In this document: piece by piece, positions 44,329-54,254 of the stretch
Layout of the letters: each line of letters opens with the position of its first letter
Position numbering within the stretch: position 1 is the first letter of the stretch
Assembly (NCBI RefSeq): GCF_006974125.1
Contig: NZ_CP037858.1
Location: 3,906,001-3,970,000, forward strand
Reading direction: 5' to 3'
Length of the DNA: 64,000 nucleotides
DNA from: Stenotrophomonas maltophilia
GTDB lineage: Bacteria > Pseudomonadota > Gammaproteobacteria > Xanthomonadales > Xanthomonadaceae
The notes under the pieces: model-generated
What the model was told of the DNA's origin: nothing
Database searches by the model: none
What the model saw: only the letters and a program-made list of their open reading frames with translations
Position numbers and translations under genes: made by a program

Positions 44329-45537
44329 TTACAGCGCCTCGAAAATGCCCGCCGCGCCCATGCCGGTGCCGATGCACATCGTCACCATGCCGTACTTCTG
44401 CTGGCGACGACGCAGGCCGTGCAGCAGGGTGGCGGTACGGATCGCACCGGTCGCACCCAGCGGATGGCCCAGGGCGATCGCGCCGCCCAGCGGGTTGACC
44501 TTGCTCGGGTCCAGGCCGCAATCACGGATCACCGCCAACGACTGCGCGGCGAATGCTTCGTTCAGCTCGATCCAGTCCAGCTGGTCCTGGGTCAGGCCGG
44601 CCTGCTTCAGGGCCTTCGGGATCGCGGCGATCGGGCCGATGCCCATCACTTCCGGGCGCACGCCGGCCACCGAGAAGCTGACGAAACGGGCCAGCGGGGT
44701 CAGGCCGTAATCCTTGATCGCCTGCTCCGAGGCCAGCAGCACCGCACCTGCACCATCGCTCATCTGCGACGAGTTACCGGCGGTGACGGTGCCGCCGAAC
44801 TGGCCGTTGCGGAACACCGGGCGCAGCTTGGCCAGGCCTTCAGCGGACGAATCCGGGCGCGGGCCTTCGTCTGTGTCGGCGATCTTGTTGCGGGTGATGA
44901 TGCGCTGGCCATCGGCCAGGTCCGGCAGGTGCGAGACGATCTCGTACGGGCTGATCTCGTCCTTGAACTCGCCGTTCTGGATCGCGGCCATCGCCTTCTG
45001 GTGCGAGGCCAGGGCGAAGGCGTCCTGCTCTTCGCGCGAGACCTTCCACTCTTCGGCGACCTTCTCGGCGGTGATGCCCATGCCGTAGGCGATGGCCACG
45101 TGGTCGTTGTCGAACACGCTCGGTGCCATCGCGATCTTGTTGCCCATCATCGGCACCATCGACATCGACTCGGTGCCACCGGCCAGCATCAGGTCGGCGT
45201 TGCCCAGGCGGATCGCGTCGGCGGCCTGCGCGACGGCCTGCAGGCCGGAGGAGCAGAAGCGGTTCACGGTCTGTGCGGCGATGGTGTTCGGCAGGCCAGC
45301 CAGCAGCACGCCGATGCGCGCCACGTTCATGCCCTGCTCGGCTTCCGGCATGGCGCAGCCGATGATCGCGTCATCGATGCGGTTGACGTCCACGCCCGGG
45401 GCCTGCGCGACGACGCTGCGCAGCACGTGCGCAAGCATGTCGTCGGGGCGGGTGTTGCGGAACATGCCCTTGGGCGCCTTGCCGACCGGGGTGCGGGTGG
45501 CGGCGACGATGTAGGCGTCCTGGATTTGCTTGGTCAT
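44329..45537 (-). CDS. fadA: Acetyl-CoA C-acyltransferase (3-ketoacyl-CoA thiolase)
   Basis: A 402-residue thiolase that cleaves 3-ketoacyl-CoA in fatty-acid beta-oxidation. The catalytic residues are C95 (VNRFCSSGLQ), H358 (ALGHPLGATG) and C388 (MCIGTGMG); NEAFAAQ is also intact. ATG 45537 gives the usual MTKQ start. It follows fadN by 98 bases containing two palindromes, forming the psrA-fadN-fadA unit. Confidence 0.94.
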   Translation of the reverse strand: MTKQIQDAYIVAATRTPVGKAPKGMFRNTRPDDMLAHVLRSVVAQAPGVDVNRIDDAIIGCAMPEAEQGMNVARIGVLLAGLPNTIAAQTVNRFCSSGLQAVAQAADAIRLGNADLMLAGGTESMSMVPMMGNKIAMAPSVFDNDHVAIAYGMGITAEKVAEEWKVSREEQDAFALASHQKAMAAIQNGEFKDEISPYEIVSHLPDLADGQRIITRNKIADTDEGPRPDSSAEGLAKLRPVFRNGQFGGTVTAGNSSQMSDGAGAVLLASEQAIKDYGLTPLARFVSFSVAGVRPEVMGIGPIAAIPKALKQAGLTQDQLDWIELNEAFAAQSLAVIRDCGLDPSKVNPLGGAIALGHPLGATGAIRTATLLHGLRRRQQKYGMVTMCIGTGMGAAGIFEAL

Positions 45538-45569
45538 TGCAGTGATCTCTCGAATAGGTTTTGCCGGTG

Positions 45570-45625
45570 TGCCCACCAGGGTGGGCATCTACCAGAGGCA
45601 GTGGGATGCCGGCCGCAGCCGGCAC
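45570..45625. repeat. Two palindromes between fadN and fadA
   Basis: TGCCCACC/GGTGGGCA with CTAC at 45570-45592, and GCCGGC/GCCGGC at 45606-45625. They would lie in the fadN-fadA message. Confidence 0.75.
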
Positions 45626-45635
45626 CCGCCATCAA

Positions 45636-48008
45636 TCAGTTACGCAGCGGCTTGCCGGTCTTCAGCATGTGCGCGATGCGGGCCTGGGTCTTTTCCTGCT
45701 GGGCCAGTTCGACGAAGTGCTTGCGCTCCAGGGTCAGCAGCCACTCTTCGTCCACCAGGGTGCCGCGGTCGACCTTGCCGCCGCACAGCACGGTGGCGAT
45801 GCGCTCGGCGATCTCGTAGTCGTACGGGCTGATGAAGCGACCTTCCAGCATGTTGACCAGCATCATCTTGAAGGTGGCGATGCCCACGTCACCGGCGACC
45901 TGGATGCGGCGTGCCGGCAGCGGCGGGCGGTAACCGGCTTCGGCCAGGGCGCGGGCTTCAGCCTTGGCGATGTGCAGGGCCTCGTAGCTGTTGAACACCA
46001 CCTTGTCGGTGCTGCGCAGCAGGCCCAGTTCCTTGGCGTTGACGGCCGAGTTGGACACCTTGGCCATCGCCACGGTCTCGAAGGTCTTCTTCAGTTCGGC
46101 GAACACGTCACCGCCCGGACCGGCTGCCTGCGAGGCACGCACGGCCAGTTCCTTCAGGCCGCCACCGGCCGGCAGCAGGCCGACGCCGGCCTCGACCAGG
46201 CCGATGTAGCTTTCCAGGAAGGCCACGGTCTTGGCGCTGTGCATCTGGAACTCGCAGCCGCCGCCCAGGGCCAGGCCGCGCACGGCAGCCACCACCGGCA
46301 CCAGCGAGTACTTGATGCGCTGGCTGGTGCGCTGGAAGTTGGCGACCATCTCTTCGAACTGGTCGACCTTGCCGGCCTGCAGCAGGCCGAGCGCACCGGC
46401 CAGGTCGGCACCGGCGGAGAAGGGTTCCTTCTGCTGCCAGATCACCAGGCCCTGGAAATCCTTCTCGGCGCGGCTGACGCATTCCTGCAGGCCATCGAGC
46501 ACCTGGTCGGACACGGTGTTCATCTTGGTCTTGAAGCTGACCACGGCGATGCCGTCGCCGTCGTGCCACATGCGCAGGCCGTCGTTCTCGAACACGGTCT
46601 CGCCCGGCGCGAACTTTTCGCCCAGCAGCGGATCCGGGAAGCGCTGGCGCTGGTACACCGGCAGCGACGAGCGCGGCAGCTTGGCGTTGCGCGAGGGGCT
46701 GTAGCTGCCTTCGGCGGCATGCACGCCGTCGCGGCCATCGAACACCCAGTCCGGCAGCGGCGCGTTGCTCATGCTCTTGCCGGCCACGATGTCATCGGCG
46801 ATCCACTGCGCGACCTGCTTCCAGCCGGCGGCCTGCCAGGTTTCGAACGGGCCCAGCGACCAGCCGTAGCCCCAGCGGATGGCGAGGTCGACGTCGCGCG
46901 CGGTCTCGGCGATGTCGGCCAGGTGGTAGGCGCTGTAGTGGAACAGGTCGCGGAAGGTCGCCCACAGGAACTGCGCCTGCGGATGCTGGCTCTCGCGCAG
47001 CTTGGCGAACTTCTCGGCCGGGTTTTTGATCTTCAGGATCTCGACCACTTCCGGCGCGGCAGCGCGATCGGCCGGGCGGTAGTCCTGCTTCTCCAGGTCC
47101 AGCACCACGATGTCCTTGCCGACCTTGCGGAAGATGCCGGCGCCGGTCTTCTGGCCCAGTGCGCCCTTGGAAATCAGTGCATCCAGCCACTTCGGCGACT
47201 TGAAGAACTCATGCCACGGGTCGTTGGGCAGGGTGTCGCCCATGGTCTTGATGACGTGCGCCATGGTGTCCAGGCCGACCACGTCGGAAGTGCGGTAGGT
47301 AGCCGACTTCGGGCGGCCCACCAGCGGGCCGGTCAGGCCGTCCACTTCATCGAAGCCCAAGCCGAACTGCTGGGTGTGGTGGATGGTGGACAGGATCGAG
47401 AACACGCCGATGCGGTTGCCGATGAAGTTCGGGGTGTCCTTGGCGTACACCACGCCCTTGCCCAGGGTGGTGACCAGGAATGCTTCCAGGCCTTCCAGCA
47501 CGGCGGCGTCGGTGGTGGTGGCCGGGATCAGCTCGGCCAGGTGCATGTAGCGCGGCGGGTTGAAGAAGTGCACGCCGCAGAAGCGGTGGCGCAGCTGCTC
47601 GGGCAGCACATCGGCCAGCTTGTTGATGCCCAGGCCCGAGGTGTTGGAGGCCAGCACCGCGTGGTCGGCCACGAACGGCGCGATCTTCTTGTACAGGTCC
47701 TGCTTCCAGTCCATGCGCTCGGCGATGGCCTCGATGATCAGGTCGCAGTCCTTCAGCTGCTCCAGGCCCGACTCGTAGTTGGCCGGGGTGATGGCTTCGG
47801 CCAGCGACTTGCTGGCCAGCGGCGCCGGGCTCAGCTTGCCCAGGTTGGCGATCGCCTTCAGCACGATGCCGTCGGCCGGACCTTCCTTGGCAGGCAGGTC
47901 GAACAGCACGGTGTCGACGCCAGCATTGGTGAGGTGGGCGGCGATCTGGGCACCCATGACGCCGGCACCCAGCACGGCGGCGCGGCGGACTAGCAGGGAA
48001 TTGGACAT
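45636..48008 (-). CDS. fadN: Bifunctional 3-hydroxyacyl-CoA dehydrogenase/enoyl-CoA hydratase, FadN type
   Basis: The 790-residue protein has the dehydrogenase first: NAD site AAVLGAGVMGAQIAAHL (residues ~10-26), ASNTSGLGI and HFFNPPRYMHLAELI with the catalytic His. The hydratase domain comes second (about 480-680): FSAGADLAGA and VRGLALGGGCEFQMHS, with the oxyanion and catalytic Glu region. This order and length match Bacillus FadN, not E. coli FadB/FadJ, where the hydratase is N-terminal. With fadA it forms the beta-oxidation multienzyme system. Confidence 0.92.
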   Translation of the reverse strand: MSNSLLVRRAAVLGAGVMGAQIAAHLTNAGVDTVLFDLPAKEGPADGIVLKAIANLGKLSPAPLASKSLAEAITPANYESGLEQLKDCDLIIEAIAERMDWKQDLYKKIAPFVADHAVLASNTSGLGINKLADVLPEQLRHRFCGVHFFNPPRYMHLAELIPATTTDAAVLEGLEAFLVTTLGKGVVYAKDTPNFIGNRIGVFSILSTIHHTQQFGLGFDEVDGLTGPLVGRPKSATYRTSDVVGLDTMAHVIKTMGDTLPNDPWHEFFKSPKWLDALISKGALGQKTGAGIFRKVGKDIVVLDLEKQDYRPADRAAAPEVVEILKIKNPAEKFAKLRESQHPQAQFLWATFRDLFHYSAYHLADIAETARDVDLAIRWGYGWSLGPFETWQAAGWKQVAQWIADDIVAGKSMSNAPLPDWVFDGRDGVHAAEGSYSPSRNAKLPRSSLPVYQRQRFPDPLLGEKFAPGETVFENDGLRMWHDGDGIAVVSFKTKMNTVSDQVLDGLQECVSRAEKDFQGLVIWQQKEPFSAGADLAGALGLLQAGKVDQFEEMVANFQRTSQRIKYSLVPVVAAVRGLALGGGCEFQMHSAKTVAFLESYIGLVEAGVGLLPAGGGLKELAVRASQAAGPGGDVFAELKKTFETVAMAKVSNSAVNAKELGLLRSTDKVVFNSYEALHIAKAEARALAEAGYRPPLPARRIQVAGDVGIATFKMMLVNMLEGRFISPYDYEIAERIATVLCGGKVDRGTLVDEEWLLTLERKHFVELAQQEKTQARIAHMLKTGKPLRN

Positions 48009-48034
48009 GGTGTAGGGCCTTTGTTGGTCAGCAG

Positions 48035-48700
48035 TTACTGGGTGGAATCAAGGGAAGCGGGCAGGGCGCTGGCGCGTGCGGCGGCGCGGAACCCGGCTTC
48101 GGCGAAATGGATCAGTTCGTGGGCGGCATGGGCACGATGCGCCGCTTCGGTGACACCGGCGGGACGCTTGATCAGCCCGAAGTCGGCCATGGCATAGGTG
48201 AGCGAGCCGGCCAGGAAATCCAGGCGCCAGTACAGCTCTTCCTTGCTCAGGTCGGGCGCGCATTCGGCAATCGCCTTGCCGAACGCACGCAGCACGTGGC
48301 CGTAGTGGTCGGACAGGAACTTGCGCAGATTGTCGTTCTTCTCGGCGTAGGCGCGTGCGATCACGCGCACGAAGGCGCCGCCGTTCTGGCGGTCCTGGGC
48401 CAGTGCCAGCGCCGGCTCGACGAAGGCGGCCAGCACCGGGCGCAGTTCGCCGGGGTGTTCGCTGCGGGCGCGCTCGAGCTGCGACAGGCGGGCACCGGTC
48501 ATCTCGTCCATGCGGCGGCGGAACACCTCGTTGACCAGGTTTTCCTTGGAACCGAAGTGGTAGTTGACCGCGGCGATGTTGACGTCGGCCTGGCTGGTCA
48601 CCTGGCGCAGCGAGGTGCCGGCGAAGCCGTGCTGGGCGAACAGCTCCTCGGCGGCACCGAGGATCCGGTCCTTGGTCGAGAAGTGGGCGGGTTTGGCCAT
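48035..48700 (-). CDS. psrA: TetR-family regulator of fatty-acid degradation, PsrA-like
   Basis: A 221-residue TetR protein with the N-terminal helix-turn-helix (GFAGTSLRQVTSQADVNIAAVNYHFGSKENL). It is the first gene of a unit with fadN and fadA (26-base gap). ATG 48700 (MAKPAHFS) is chosen; 17 bases upstream is a perfect dyad matching the PsrA box. PsrA proteins are released from DNA by long-chain fatty acids, so the unit is probably self-repressed and fatty-acid induced. The role beyond this operon is unknown from the window. Confidence 0.85.
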   Translation of the reverse strand: MAKPAHFSTKDRILGAAEELFAQHGFAGTSLRQVTSQADVNIAAVNYHFGSKENLVNEVFRRRMDEMTGARLSQLERARSEHPGELRPVLAAFVEPALALAQDRQNGGAFVRVIARAYAEKNDNLRKFLSDHYGHVLRAFGKAIAECAPDLSKEELYWRLDFLAGSLTYAMADFGLIKRPAGVTEAAHRAHAAHELIHFAEAGFRAAARASALPASLDSTQ

Positions 48701-48716
48701 CGGCGGGCAGACCTTA

Positions 48717-48734
48717 ATCAAACGATTGTTTGAT
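48717..48734. promoter_or_regulatory. PsrA-type operator
   Basis: ATCAAAC-GATT-GTTTGAT, an 18-bp perfect inverted repeat that fits the published Pseudomonas PsrA box (G/C)AAAC-N2-4-GTTT(G/C). It is directly upstream of psrA. No second copy is visible before fadN or fadA. Confidence 0.75.
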
Positions 48735-48805
48735 ACTAGAACCAGACGGTGGCGTATGGCATTTTGCAGTGCAGCAAAACCGGCCGGGCGGTTACAGGGG
48801 ATTCA

Positions 48806-48904
48806 GTAGTGCCAGCCCATGGCTGGCAACCCCCAATCCTGAATGGGAGCCCCGGGACCGCAAACGCCGGGCATCAGGCCTGCCAGCCATGGGCTGGCAC
48901 TACT
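48806..48904. repeat. Inverted pair of GCCAGCCC-class SMAG repeats
   Basis: GTAGTGCCAGCCCATGGCTG... at 48806-48828 and its mirror ending CTAC at 48881-48904, with 52 bases between. They sit in the divergent psrA/ndk gap. Confidence 0.82.
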
Positions 48905-48946
48905 GAGTGGGATCTCTTACAATTCGCCTACGTTTATCAGGCTAAG

Positions 48947-48971
48947 CCCGCGTCCCGACGCGGGTTTTTTT
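48947..48971 (+). terminator. Orphan intrinsic terminator 50 bases upstream of ndk
   Basis: CCCGCGT-CCCG-ACGCGGG followed by seven T. No plus-strand gene precedes it (psrA points away), so it ends either a short untranslated RNA or an attenuated ndk leader. The opposite strand has an A-run on the wrong side, so it does not serve psrA. Confidence 0.8.
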
Positions 48972-49020
48972 CATGTTACCCTTCGGGCCATCAGCGGCCC
49001 GATTCCATTGGAGACATCCC

Positions 49021-49446
49021 ATGGCGCTGGAGCGCACCCTTTCGATCATCAAGCCGGACGCCGTTGCCAAGAACGTCATCGGCGAAATCTACGCCCGCTT
49101 CGAGAAGGCCGGCCTGAAGGTCGTGGCCGCCAAGTACAAGCAGCTGTCGCGCCGTGAAGCCGAAGGCTTCTACGCCGTGCACCGCGAGCGTCCGTTCTTC
49201 AACGCGCTGGTCGAGTTCATGATCTCCGGCCCGGTGATGATCCAGGCCCTGGAAGGCGAGAACGCCGTCCTGGCCCACCGCGACCTGCTGGGCGCCACCA
49301 ACCCGAAGGAAGCCGCTGCGGGCACCATCCGCGCCGACTTCGCCGAATCCATCGATGCCAATGCCGCCCACGGCTCGGACTCGGTCGAGAATGCCGCGAT
49401 TGAAATCGCCTACTTCTTCGCCGCCACCGAAGTCGTCTCGCGCTGA
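49021..49446 (+). CDS. ndk: Nucleoside diphosphate kinase
   Basis: A 141-residue enzyme that equilibrates NTP pools. It has [21 protein letters not shown] and [11 protein letters not shown]. The phospho-acceptor motif reads [20 protein letters not shown], with the active His. ATG 49021 is the family start. rlmN follows 10 bases downstream. The ndk-rlmN-pilF-rodZ-...-bamB-der order is common in Pseudomonas and Xanthomonas. Confidence 0.96.
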   Translation: MALERTLSIIKPDAVAKNVIGEIYARFEKAGLKVVAAKYKQLSRREAEGFYAVHRERPFFNALVEFMISGPVMIQALEGENAVLAHRDLLGATNPKEAAAGTIRADFAESIDANAAHGSDSVENAAIEIAYFFAATEVVSR

Positions 49447-49456
49447 GAGTAATGCC

Positions 49457-50662
49457 GTGAACGAGGTCGTACAGTCCCCCGCCATCCAGCCGCTGCCGAA
49501 GTCGGCACCCACGGCTGGCAAGCAGAACCTGCTCGACCTCGATCGCGCGGGCCTGGAGAAGTTCTTCGTCGAGGTTCTCGGCGAGAAGAAGTTCCGTGCC
49601 CATCAGGTGATGAAGTGGATCCACCATCGCTACGTCACCGATTTCGATGAAATGACCGACCTCGGCAAGGTCCTGCGCGCCAAGCTGCAGGCCCATGCCG
49701 AGGTGCTGGTTCCGAACATCGTGTTCGACAAGCCCTCCGCCGACGGCACCCACAAGTGGCTGCTGGCGATGGGCGTGGATGGCAAGAACGCCATCGAGAC
49801 CGTGTACATCCCGGACAAGACCCGCGGCACGCTGTGCGTGTCCTCGCAGGTTGGTTGCGGCCTGAACTGCACGTTCTGCTCCACCGCCACCCAGGGCTTC
49901 AACCGCAACCTGACCACCGCCGAGATCATCGGCCAGGTGTGGGTTGCCGCACGCCACCTGGGCAACGTGCCGCACCAGATGCGCCGCCTCACCAACGTGG
50001 TGATGATGGGCATGGGCGAGCCGCTGATGAATTTCGACAACGTCGTGCGCGCCATGAGCGTGATGCGCGACGACCTGGGCTACGGCCTGGCCAACAAGCG
50101 CGTGACCCTGTCGACCTCCGGCCTGGTGCCGCAGATCGATCGCCTGTCCACCGAGAGCGACGTGTCGCTGGCGGTGTCGCTGCATGCGCCGAACGACGCG
50201 CTGCGCGAGACGCTGGTGCCGCTCAACAAGAAGTACCCGATCGCTGAGCTGATGGCCTCGTGCGCACGCTACCTGCGCGCCAACAAGCGCCGCGAATCGG
50301 TCACCTTCGAATACACCCTGATGAAGGGCATCAACGACAAGCCCGAGCATGCCCGCGAGCTGGCCCGCCTGATGCGCCAGTTCGACAACGCGGTGCAGGC
50401 CAAGGATTCGGGCAAGGTCAACCTGATTCCCTTCAACCCGTTCCCGGGCACCCGCTACGAGCGTTCGGAAGAAGCGCACATCCGTGCCTTCCAGAAGATC
50501 CTGCTCGACAGCAACGTGCTGACCATGGTCCGCCGTACCCGTGGCGACGACATCGACGCCGCCTGTGGCCAGCTCAAGGGCCAGGTGATGGACCGCACCC
50601 GCCGCCAGGCGGAGTTCAACAAGACGCTGCAGGCGGGGAAGGGGAGCGATGCCGCGGCCTGA
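49457..50662 (+). CDS. rlmN: Dual-specificity RNA methyltransferase RlmN
   Basis: A radical-SAM enzyme that makes 2-methyladenosine at 23S rRNA A2503 and tRNA A37. The 401-residue product has an N-terminal accessory domain ([16 protein letters not shown]), the 4Fe-4S motif [20 protein letters not shown] with CX3CX2C, and [15 protein letters not shown]. The C-terminal catalytic Cys is in DIDAACGQL. The start is GTG 49457, supported by GAGAG 7 bases upstream. It overlaps pilF by 14 bases. Confidence 0.95.
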   Translation: MNEVVQSPAIQPLPKSAPTAGKQNLLDLDRAGLEKFFVEVLGEKKFRAHQVMKWIHHRYVTDFDEMTDLGKVLRAKLQAHAEVLVPNIVFDKPSADGTHKWLLAMGVDGKNAIETVYIPDKTRGTLCVSSQVGCGLNCTFCSTATQGFNRNLTTAEIIGQVWVAARHLGNVPHQMRRLTNVVMMGMGEPLMNFDNVVRAMSVMRDDLGYGLANKRVTLSTSGLVPQIDRLSTESDVSLAVSLHAPNDALRETLVPLNKKYPIAELMASCARYLRANKRRESVTFEYTLMKGINDKPEHARELARLMRQFDNAVQAKDSGKVNLIPFNPFPGTRYERSEEAHIRAFQKILLDSNVLTMVRRTRGDDIDAACGQLKGQVMDRTRRQAEFNKTLQAGKGSDAAA

Positions 50663-51434
50663 CCGCCTCTGGCTGGTTCTGTTCGCAGGCGTGCTGGCCA
50701 TTGCGGTCGGCGGCTGCAAATCCCATCCCAAGGCCAAGCTTGGCCCGAGCGAGGCGCCGGTCTACTCCGTCCGTGATCCGGAAGGGGTGCGACAGCAGGT
50801 GCGTTGGCAGGAGTTGCTGACCTTGGCCGGCCGCGACATCCAGGGCGGTAATCTCGATGCTGCCGAGCGCAAGGCGCGCGAAGCCCAGAAGCTGGTGCCG
50901 ACGGCCCCCGACGGCCTGGTCCTGCTTGCGGGCATCGACGAGCGTCGCGGTCGCAGCCAGCAGGCCGGCGAGAACTTCCGCAAGGCTGCCGAGCTTGCGC
51001 CGCAACGCGGCGACGTGCTCAACAACTATGGTGCCTGGCTCTGCCAGCAGGGTCAGGCGGCCGAATCGCTGATCTGGTTCGATCGTGCCCAGCGGGCGCC
51101 GGGCAATCCCGCCGTAGCCGAAGCACAGGCCAACGCCGGCAGCTGTGCGCTGGATGCAGGCCAGTTCGAACGTGCCGGGCGCGACCTGCGCGCGGCGCTG
51201 GCGACACTGCCCGGCAACCCGGTCGCATTGGAGGCCATGGCCCAGCTCAGCTTCCGCCAGGGCCGCTACATGGAGGCCCGGGCCTTCGCCGAACGTAGGA
51301 TTGCGGCTGCACCCGCAACGCGTTCCGTGTTACAACTTGCGTCTCAAATCGAAGCGCGGCTGGGGGATAGGGCGGCATCTGACCGCTATCTCCAGCGGAT
51401 TCGACAGGAATTTCCGCAGGAAGCGGGCTCCTAA
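50649..51434 (+). CDS. pilF: Type IV pilus biogenesis TPR lipoprotein PilF
   Basis: A 261-residue lipoprotein ([14 protein letters not shown] lipobox, Cys ~23) with about six TPR motifs (such as [35 protein letters not shown] and [14 protein letters not shown]). PilF/PilW is the pilotin that carries the secretin PilQ to the outer membrane. The start overlaps the end of rlmN, so the two are coupled. Together with the FimX-like protein this indicates that the strain makes type IV pili. Confidence 0.88.
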   Translation: MPRPDRLWLVLFAGVLAIAVGGCKSHPKAKLGPSEAPVYSVRDPEGVRQQVRWQELLTLAGRDIQGGNLDAAERKAREAQKLVPTAPDGLVLLAGIDERRGRSQQAGENFRKAAELAPQRGDVLNNYGAWLCQQGQAAESLIWFDRAQRAPGNPAVAEAQANAGSCALDAGQFERAGRDLRAALATLPGNPVALEAMAQLSFRQGRYMEARAFAERRIAAAPATRSVLQLASQIEARLGDRAASDRYLQRIRQEFPQEAGS

Positions 51435-51452
51435 CTCCAGGGTTGATGCATT

Positions 51453-52325
51453 GTGATTGATGACCAGACTGTGAGCGCTCTCGAGACTGCGGCCGGCTGC
51501 GGCACCCGCCTGCGCCAGGCCCGTGAAGCGGCCGGACTGACCCTTGAGGATGTCGGCTCGCGCCTGCGCATGCCGGTCCAGGTGGTCAAGTCGCTGGAAG
51601 AAGAGCAGTGGCAGAAGCTGGGGGCGCCTGTATTCGTGCGCGGCCAGCTGCGCAGCTACGCGCGCCTGCTTGATGTCGATGTGAGCCAGCTGCTCGAGCA
51701 GGCACAGGTGGGGCCGGTAGTGCCGCCCACCCTGGTCAGCCATACCCATACCCCGCGTGCGCGCCGCATTGCCGAGAATCTCGGCCGGCGCGTGCTGTAC
51801 GTCGGCATCACCGCCGTGCTGGCCGTGCCGGTGTGGTTCGCCACCCGCGGCCATTTCGATGGCAGTGCCACGCCGTCGCCGAACACCGCCTCGCTGGACG
51901 CGATCCCGGCCGCTGTGCCGGTGGCCCCCTCCGCTGCGGGTGTCGAGCCGGCAGCCCCGGTTGAAGTCGCCAGTGCCCCGGCCAGCAAGCCGGCCGCAAC
52001 CCCGTATGTCGCTTCGCTGTCGCCGGTGCCGCGTTCGGCACCCACTGCGCCCGTTTCCGCCAATACGCTGGAGATGCAGTTCAGTGGCGACAGCTGGGTC
52101 GATATCGGTGGTCCGGACGGCGCCACCGTCGAAAAGGCGCTGATCAAATCCGGCGAGAGCCGCAGCTTCACGCCGGGCCAGGTGACCCGGGTGACCCTGG
52201 GCAACGCCTCGGCGGTCCAGGTTCAGCAGAACGGCGCTATCGTCGATCTGACCCCCTACCAGCGAGCCAACGTGGCACGCTTTCAGGTATCCTCTGAAGG
52301 CTCCGTAGTCCCGGTTTCGCACTGA
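51453..52325 (+). CDS. rodZ: Cytoskeletal helix-turn-helix protein RodZ
   Basis: A 290-residue bitopic membrane protein. The N-terminal HTH_25 domain (GTRLRQAREAAGLTLEDVGSRL...) binds MreB, and one transmembrane helix (VLYVGITAVLAVPVWF) is at about 113-130. An Ala/Pro/Ser-rich periplasmic linker leads to the DUF4115 domain (LEMQFSGDSWVDI...). RodZ links MreB to cell-wall synthesis. The start codon is GTG 51453. Its place between pilF and yfgM is typical. Confidence 0.9.
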   Translation: MIDDQTVSALETAAGCGTRLRQAREAAGLTLEDVGSRLRMPVQVVKSLEEEQWQKLGAPVFVRGQLRSYARLLDVDVSQLLEQAQVGPVVPPTLVSHTHTPRARRIAENLGRRVLYVGITAVLAVPVWFATRGHFDGSATPSPNTASLDAIPAAVPVAPSAAGVEPAAPVEVASAPASKPAATPYVASLSPVPRSAPTAPVSANTLEMQFSGDSWVDIGGPDGATVEKALIKSGESRSFTPGQVTRVTLGNASAVQVQQNGAIVDLTPYQRANVARFQVSSEGSVVPVSH

Positions 52326-52390
52326 GGCGCGGTTTCACCACCTTCGATTAAACCCAATGGTCCCTCCCGATGGGCGGGGCGAGAGTACGC

Positions 52391-53029
52391 ATGGCGATCG
52401 ACGATCTGCTCGACGAGCACGAACAAAGTGAACGCGTCCGCAGCTGGCTGCGGAAGAATGGCGCCAGCATCCTCGGTGGCGTAGCCATCGCGATCGGTGC
52501 CATTGCCGGCTGGCAGTGGTACCAGAAGGATCAGGGCGGCAAGCTGGCCTCGGCCAACGTGGAGTACCAGAAGGCGCTGGTCGGTCTTCAGCAGAACAAG
52601 CTCGACGACGCTGCCAAGGCAGTGAAGGCGCTCGAAGCCGGCCCGTCCAGCATCTACGGCGACCTCGCGGCGCTGCAGCTGGCCAAGGCCCAGGTCGATG
52701 CCGGCAAGAACGAAGAAGCGCTGGCCACCCTGCGCGCCGTGAAGGTCGAAGGTGACCTGCAGCGCGTGGTCGACCAGCGTGTGGCCCGCCTGCTGGTGGC
52801 CACCGGCAAGAGCGACGAGGCGATCAAGCTGCTGGGCAGCGCCACCGACAGCAGCAGCCTGGAAATCCATGGCGATGCGCTGCTGGCGCAGGGCAAGCGC
52901 GATGATGCCCGCGCACAGTACGAGAAGGCGCTGAAGTCGCTGGACGTGGCAGCGCCGCAGCGGCGCCTGCTGGAAACCAAGGTTATGGATGCCGGCGGCA
53001 CGGTCGCCGCCCCTGCGGAGTCGGTTTGA
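52391..53029 (+). CDS. yfgM: YfgM family periplasmic chaperone-like TPR protein
   Basis: A 212-residue membrane-anchored protein. The short cytoplasmic stretch MAIDDLLDEHEQSERVRSWL is followed by one helix (GASILGGVAIAIGAIAGWQWY) and periplasmic TPRs. YfgM associates with SecYEG and PpiD and hands over secreted proteins. ATG 52391 is the family start; 7 codons are open upstream. Its stop overlaps the bamB ATG by one base. Confidence 0.9.
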   Translation: MAIDDLLDEHEQSERVRSWLRKNGASILGGVAIAIGAIAGWQWYQKDQGGKLASANVEYQKALVGLQQNKLDDAAKAVKALEAGPSSIYGDLAALQLAKAQVDAGKNEEALATLRAVKVEGDLQRVVDQRVARLLVATGKSDEAIKLLGSATDSSSLEIHGDALLAQGKRDDARAQYEKALKSLDVAAPQRRLLETKVMDAGGTVAAPAESV

Positions 53030-54237
53030 TGAGTCAGAAGGTCATGATCACCCGCGTCGCCACCGTGCTCCTGATGGGCATGGCCCTGACCGGCTGCAGC
53101 ACCGTCAAGGGCTGGTTCGCCGGCAAGGACGCGGCAGCGAAGAAGGCCCAGGAGCCGGCTGAGCTGGTCAAGTTCGAGCCGAGCGTGAAGGTCAACAAGG
53201 CCTGGTCGGTCAACCTCGGCAAGGGCGAGCGCCGCATCGGCGTGCGCCAGGGCCCGGCGGTGGCCAATGGCCACGTGTTTGCCGCGGCGATCACCGGTGG
53301 CGTGCACGCCATCGACCTGCAGACCGGCAAGAAGGTCTGGACCTGGGAGCCGCAGAAGGAAAAGAAGAAGCCGAAGCTGCGCCTGTCCGGCGGCCCGGGT
53401 GTCGGTGAGAACCTGGTCGTGATTGGCACGCTCGATGGCCAGGTCATCGCCCTGGACATCAATGACGGCAGCGAGAAGTGGCGCGCCCGTGTTCCGGGTG
53501 AAGTCATTGCCGCGCCGGCCGTGGCCCAGGGCCTGGTGTTCGTGCGCAGCAACGACGGCCGCGTCACCGCCTTCGATGCCGGCAATGGCACCCAGAAGTG
53601 GTTCAATCCGAGCGAACTGCCGGCGCTGACCGTGCGCGGCAACGCACCGGTGGTCACCGGTCCGGGCGTGCTGTTCATCGGCAAGGACGAGGGCGCGGTT
53701 GCCGCGCTGGCCATGCAGGATGGGCGTACCCTGTGGGAACAGAACCTTGGCAACGGCGAAGGCCGTACCGAGCTGGACCGCATGGCCGACGTCGACGGTG
53801 CTCCGGTGCTGGAGGGCAACACTCTCTTCGTGAGCAGCTTCAAGAACCAGACCATGGCCATCGAAGGCCCGACCGGTCGCCCGCTGTGGGCGCGTGACCA
53901 TGGCGGTGCAGGTGGCGTGGCGGTGTCGTCGGGCAATGTGTTCGTCACCGACAACAAGGGTGGCGTGTTCGGCCTGGACAAGGCGACCGGTGCTGCCATG
54001 TGGTCGCAGACCGAGCTGGCGCGTCGTTCGCTGACCGGCCCGGCGCTGCACGGTGATTACGTGGTCGTCGGCGACTACAAGGGATACGTGCACTGGTTGA
54101 AGACCTCCGATGGTGCGATGGCGGCACGGGCGAAGAGCGGCGGTGACGCCCTGCTGGCCCAGCCGGTCGTCGTCGACGGGGTGCTGCTGGTGCAGAACGT
54201 GGATGGCAAGCTGACCGCCTTCCGGTTGGCAAATTAA
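53029..54237 (+). CDS. bamB: Outer-membrane assembly lipoprotein BamB
   Basis: A 402-residue beta-propeller lipoprotein of the BAM complex. Lipobox ALTGC is at about residue 22, followed by eight PQQ-like blades ([45 protein letters not shown] and others). The start is ATG 53029, which overlaps the yfgM stop; a TTG one codon earlier is also in frame. der follows after 17 bases. Confidence 0.94.
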   Translation: MSQKVMITRVATVLLMGMALTGCSTVKGWFAGKDAAAKKAQEPAELVKFEPSVKVNKAWSVNLGKGERRIGVRQGPAVANGHVFAAAITGGVHAIDLQTGKKVWTWEPQKEKKKPKLRLSGGPGVGENLVVIGTLDGQVIALDINDGSEKWRARVPGEVIAAPAVAQGLVFVRSNDGRVTAFDAGNGTQKWFNPSELPALTVRGNAPVVTGPGVLFIGKDEGAVAALAMQDGRTLWEQNLGNGEGRTELDRMADVDGAPVLEGNTLFVSSFKNQTMAIEGPTGRPLWARDHGGAGGVAVSSGNVFVTDNKGGVFGLDKATGAAMWSQTELARRSLTGPALHGDYVVVGDYKGYVHWLKTSDGAMAARAKSGGDALLAQPVVVDGVLLVQNVDGKLTAFRLAN

Positions 54238-54254
54238 AAATTGGAGTAATCGCG

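Noticed and set aside
48947..48971. Terminator of psrA
   Set aside because: psrA is transcribed to the left; the T-run is on the plus strand, and this hairpin lies upstream of psrA.
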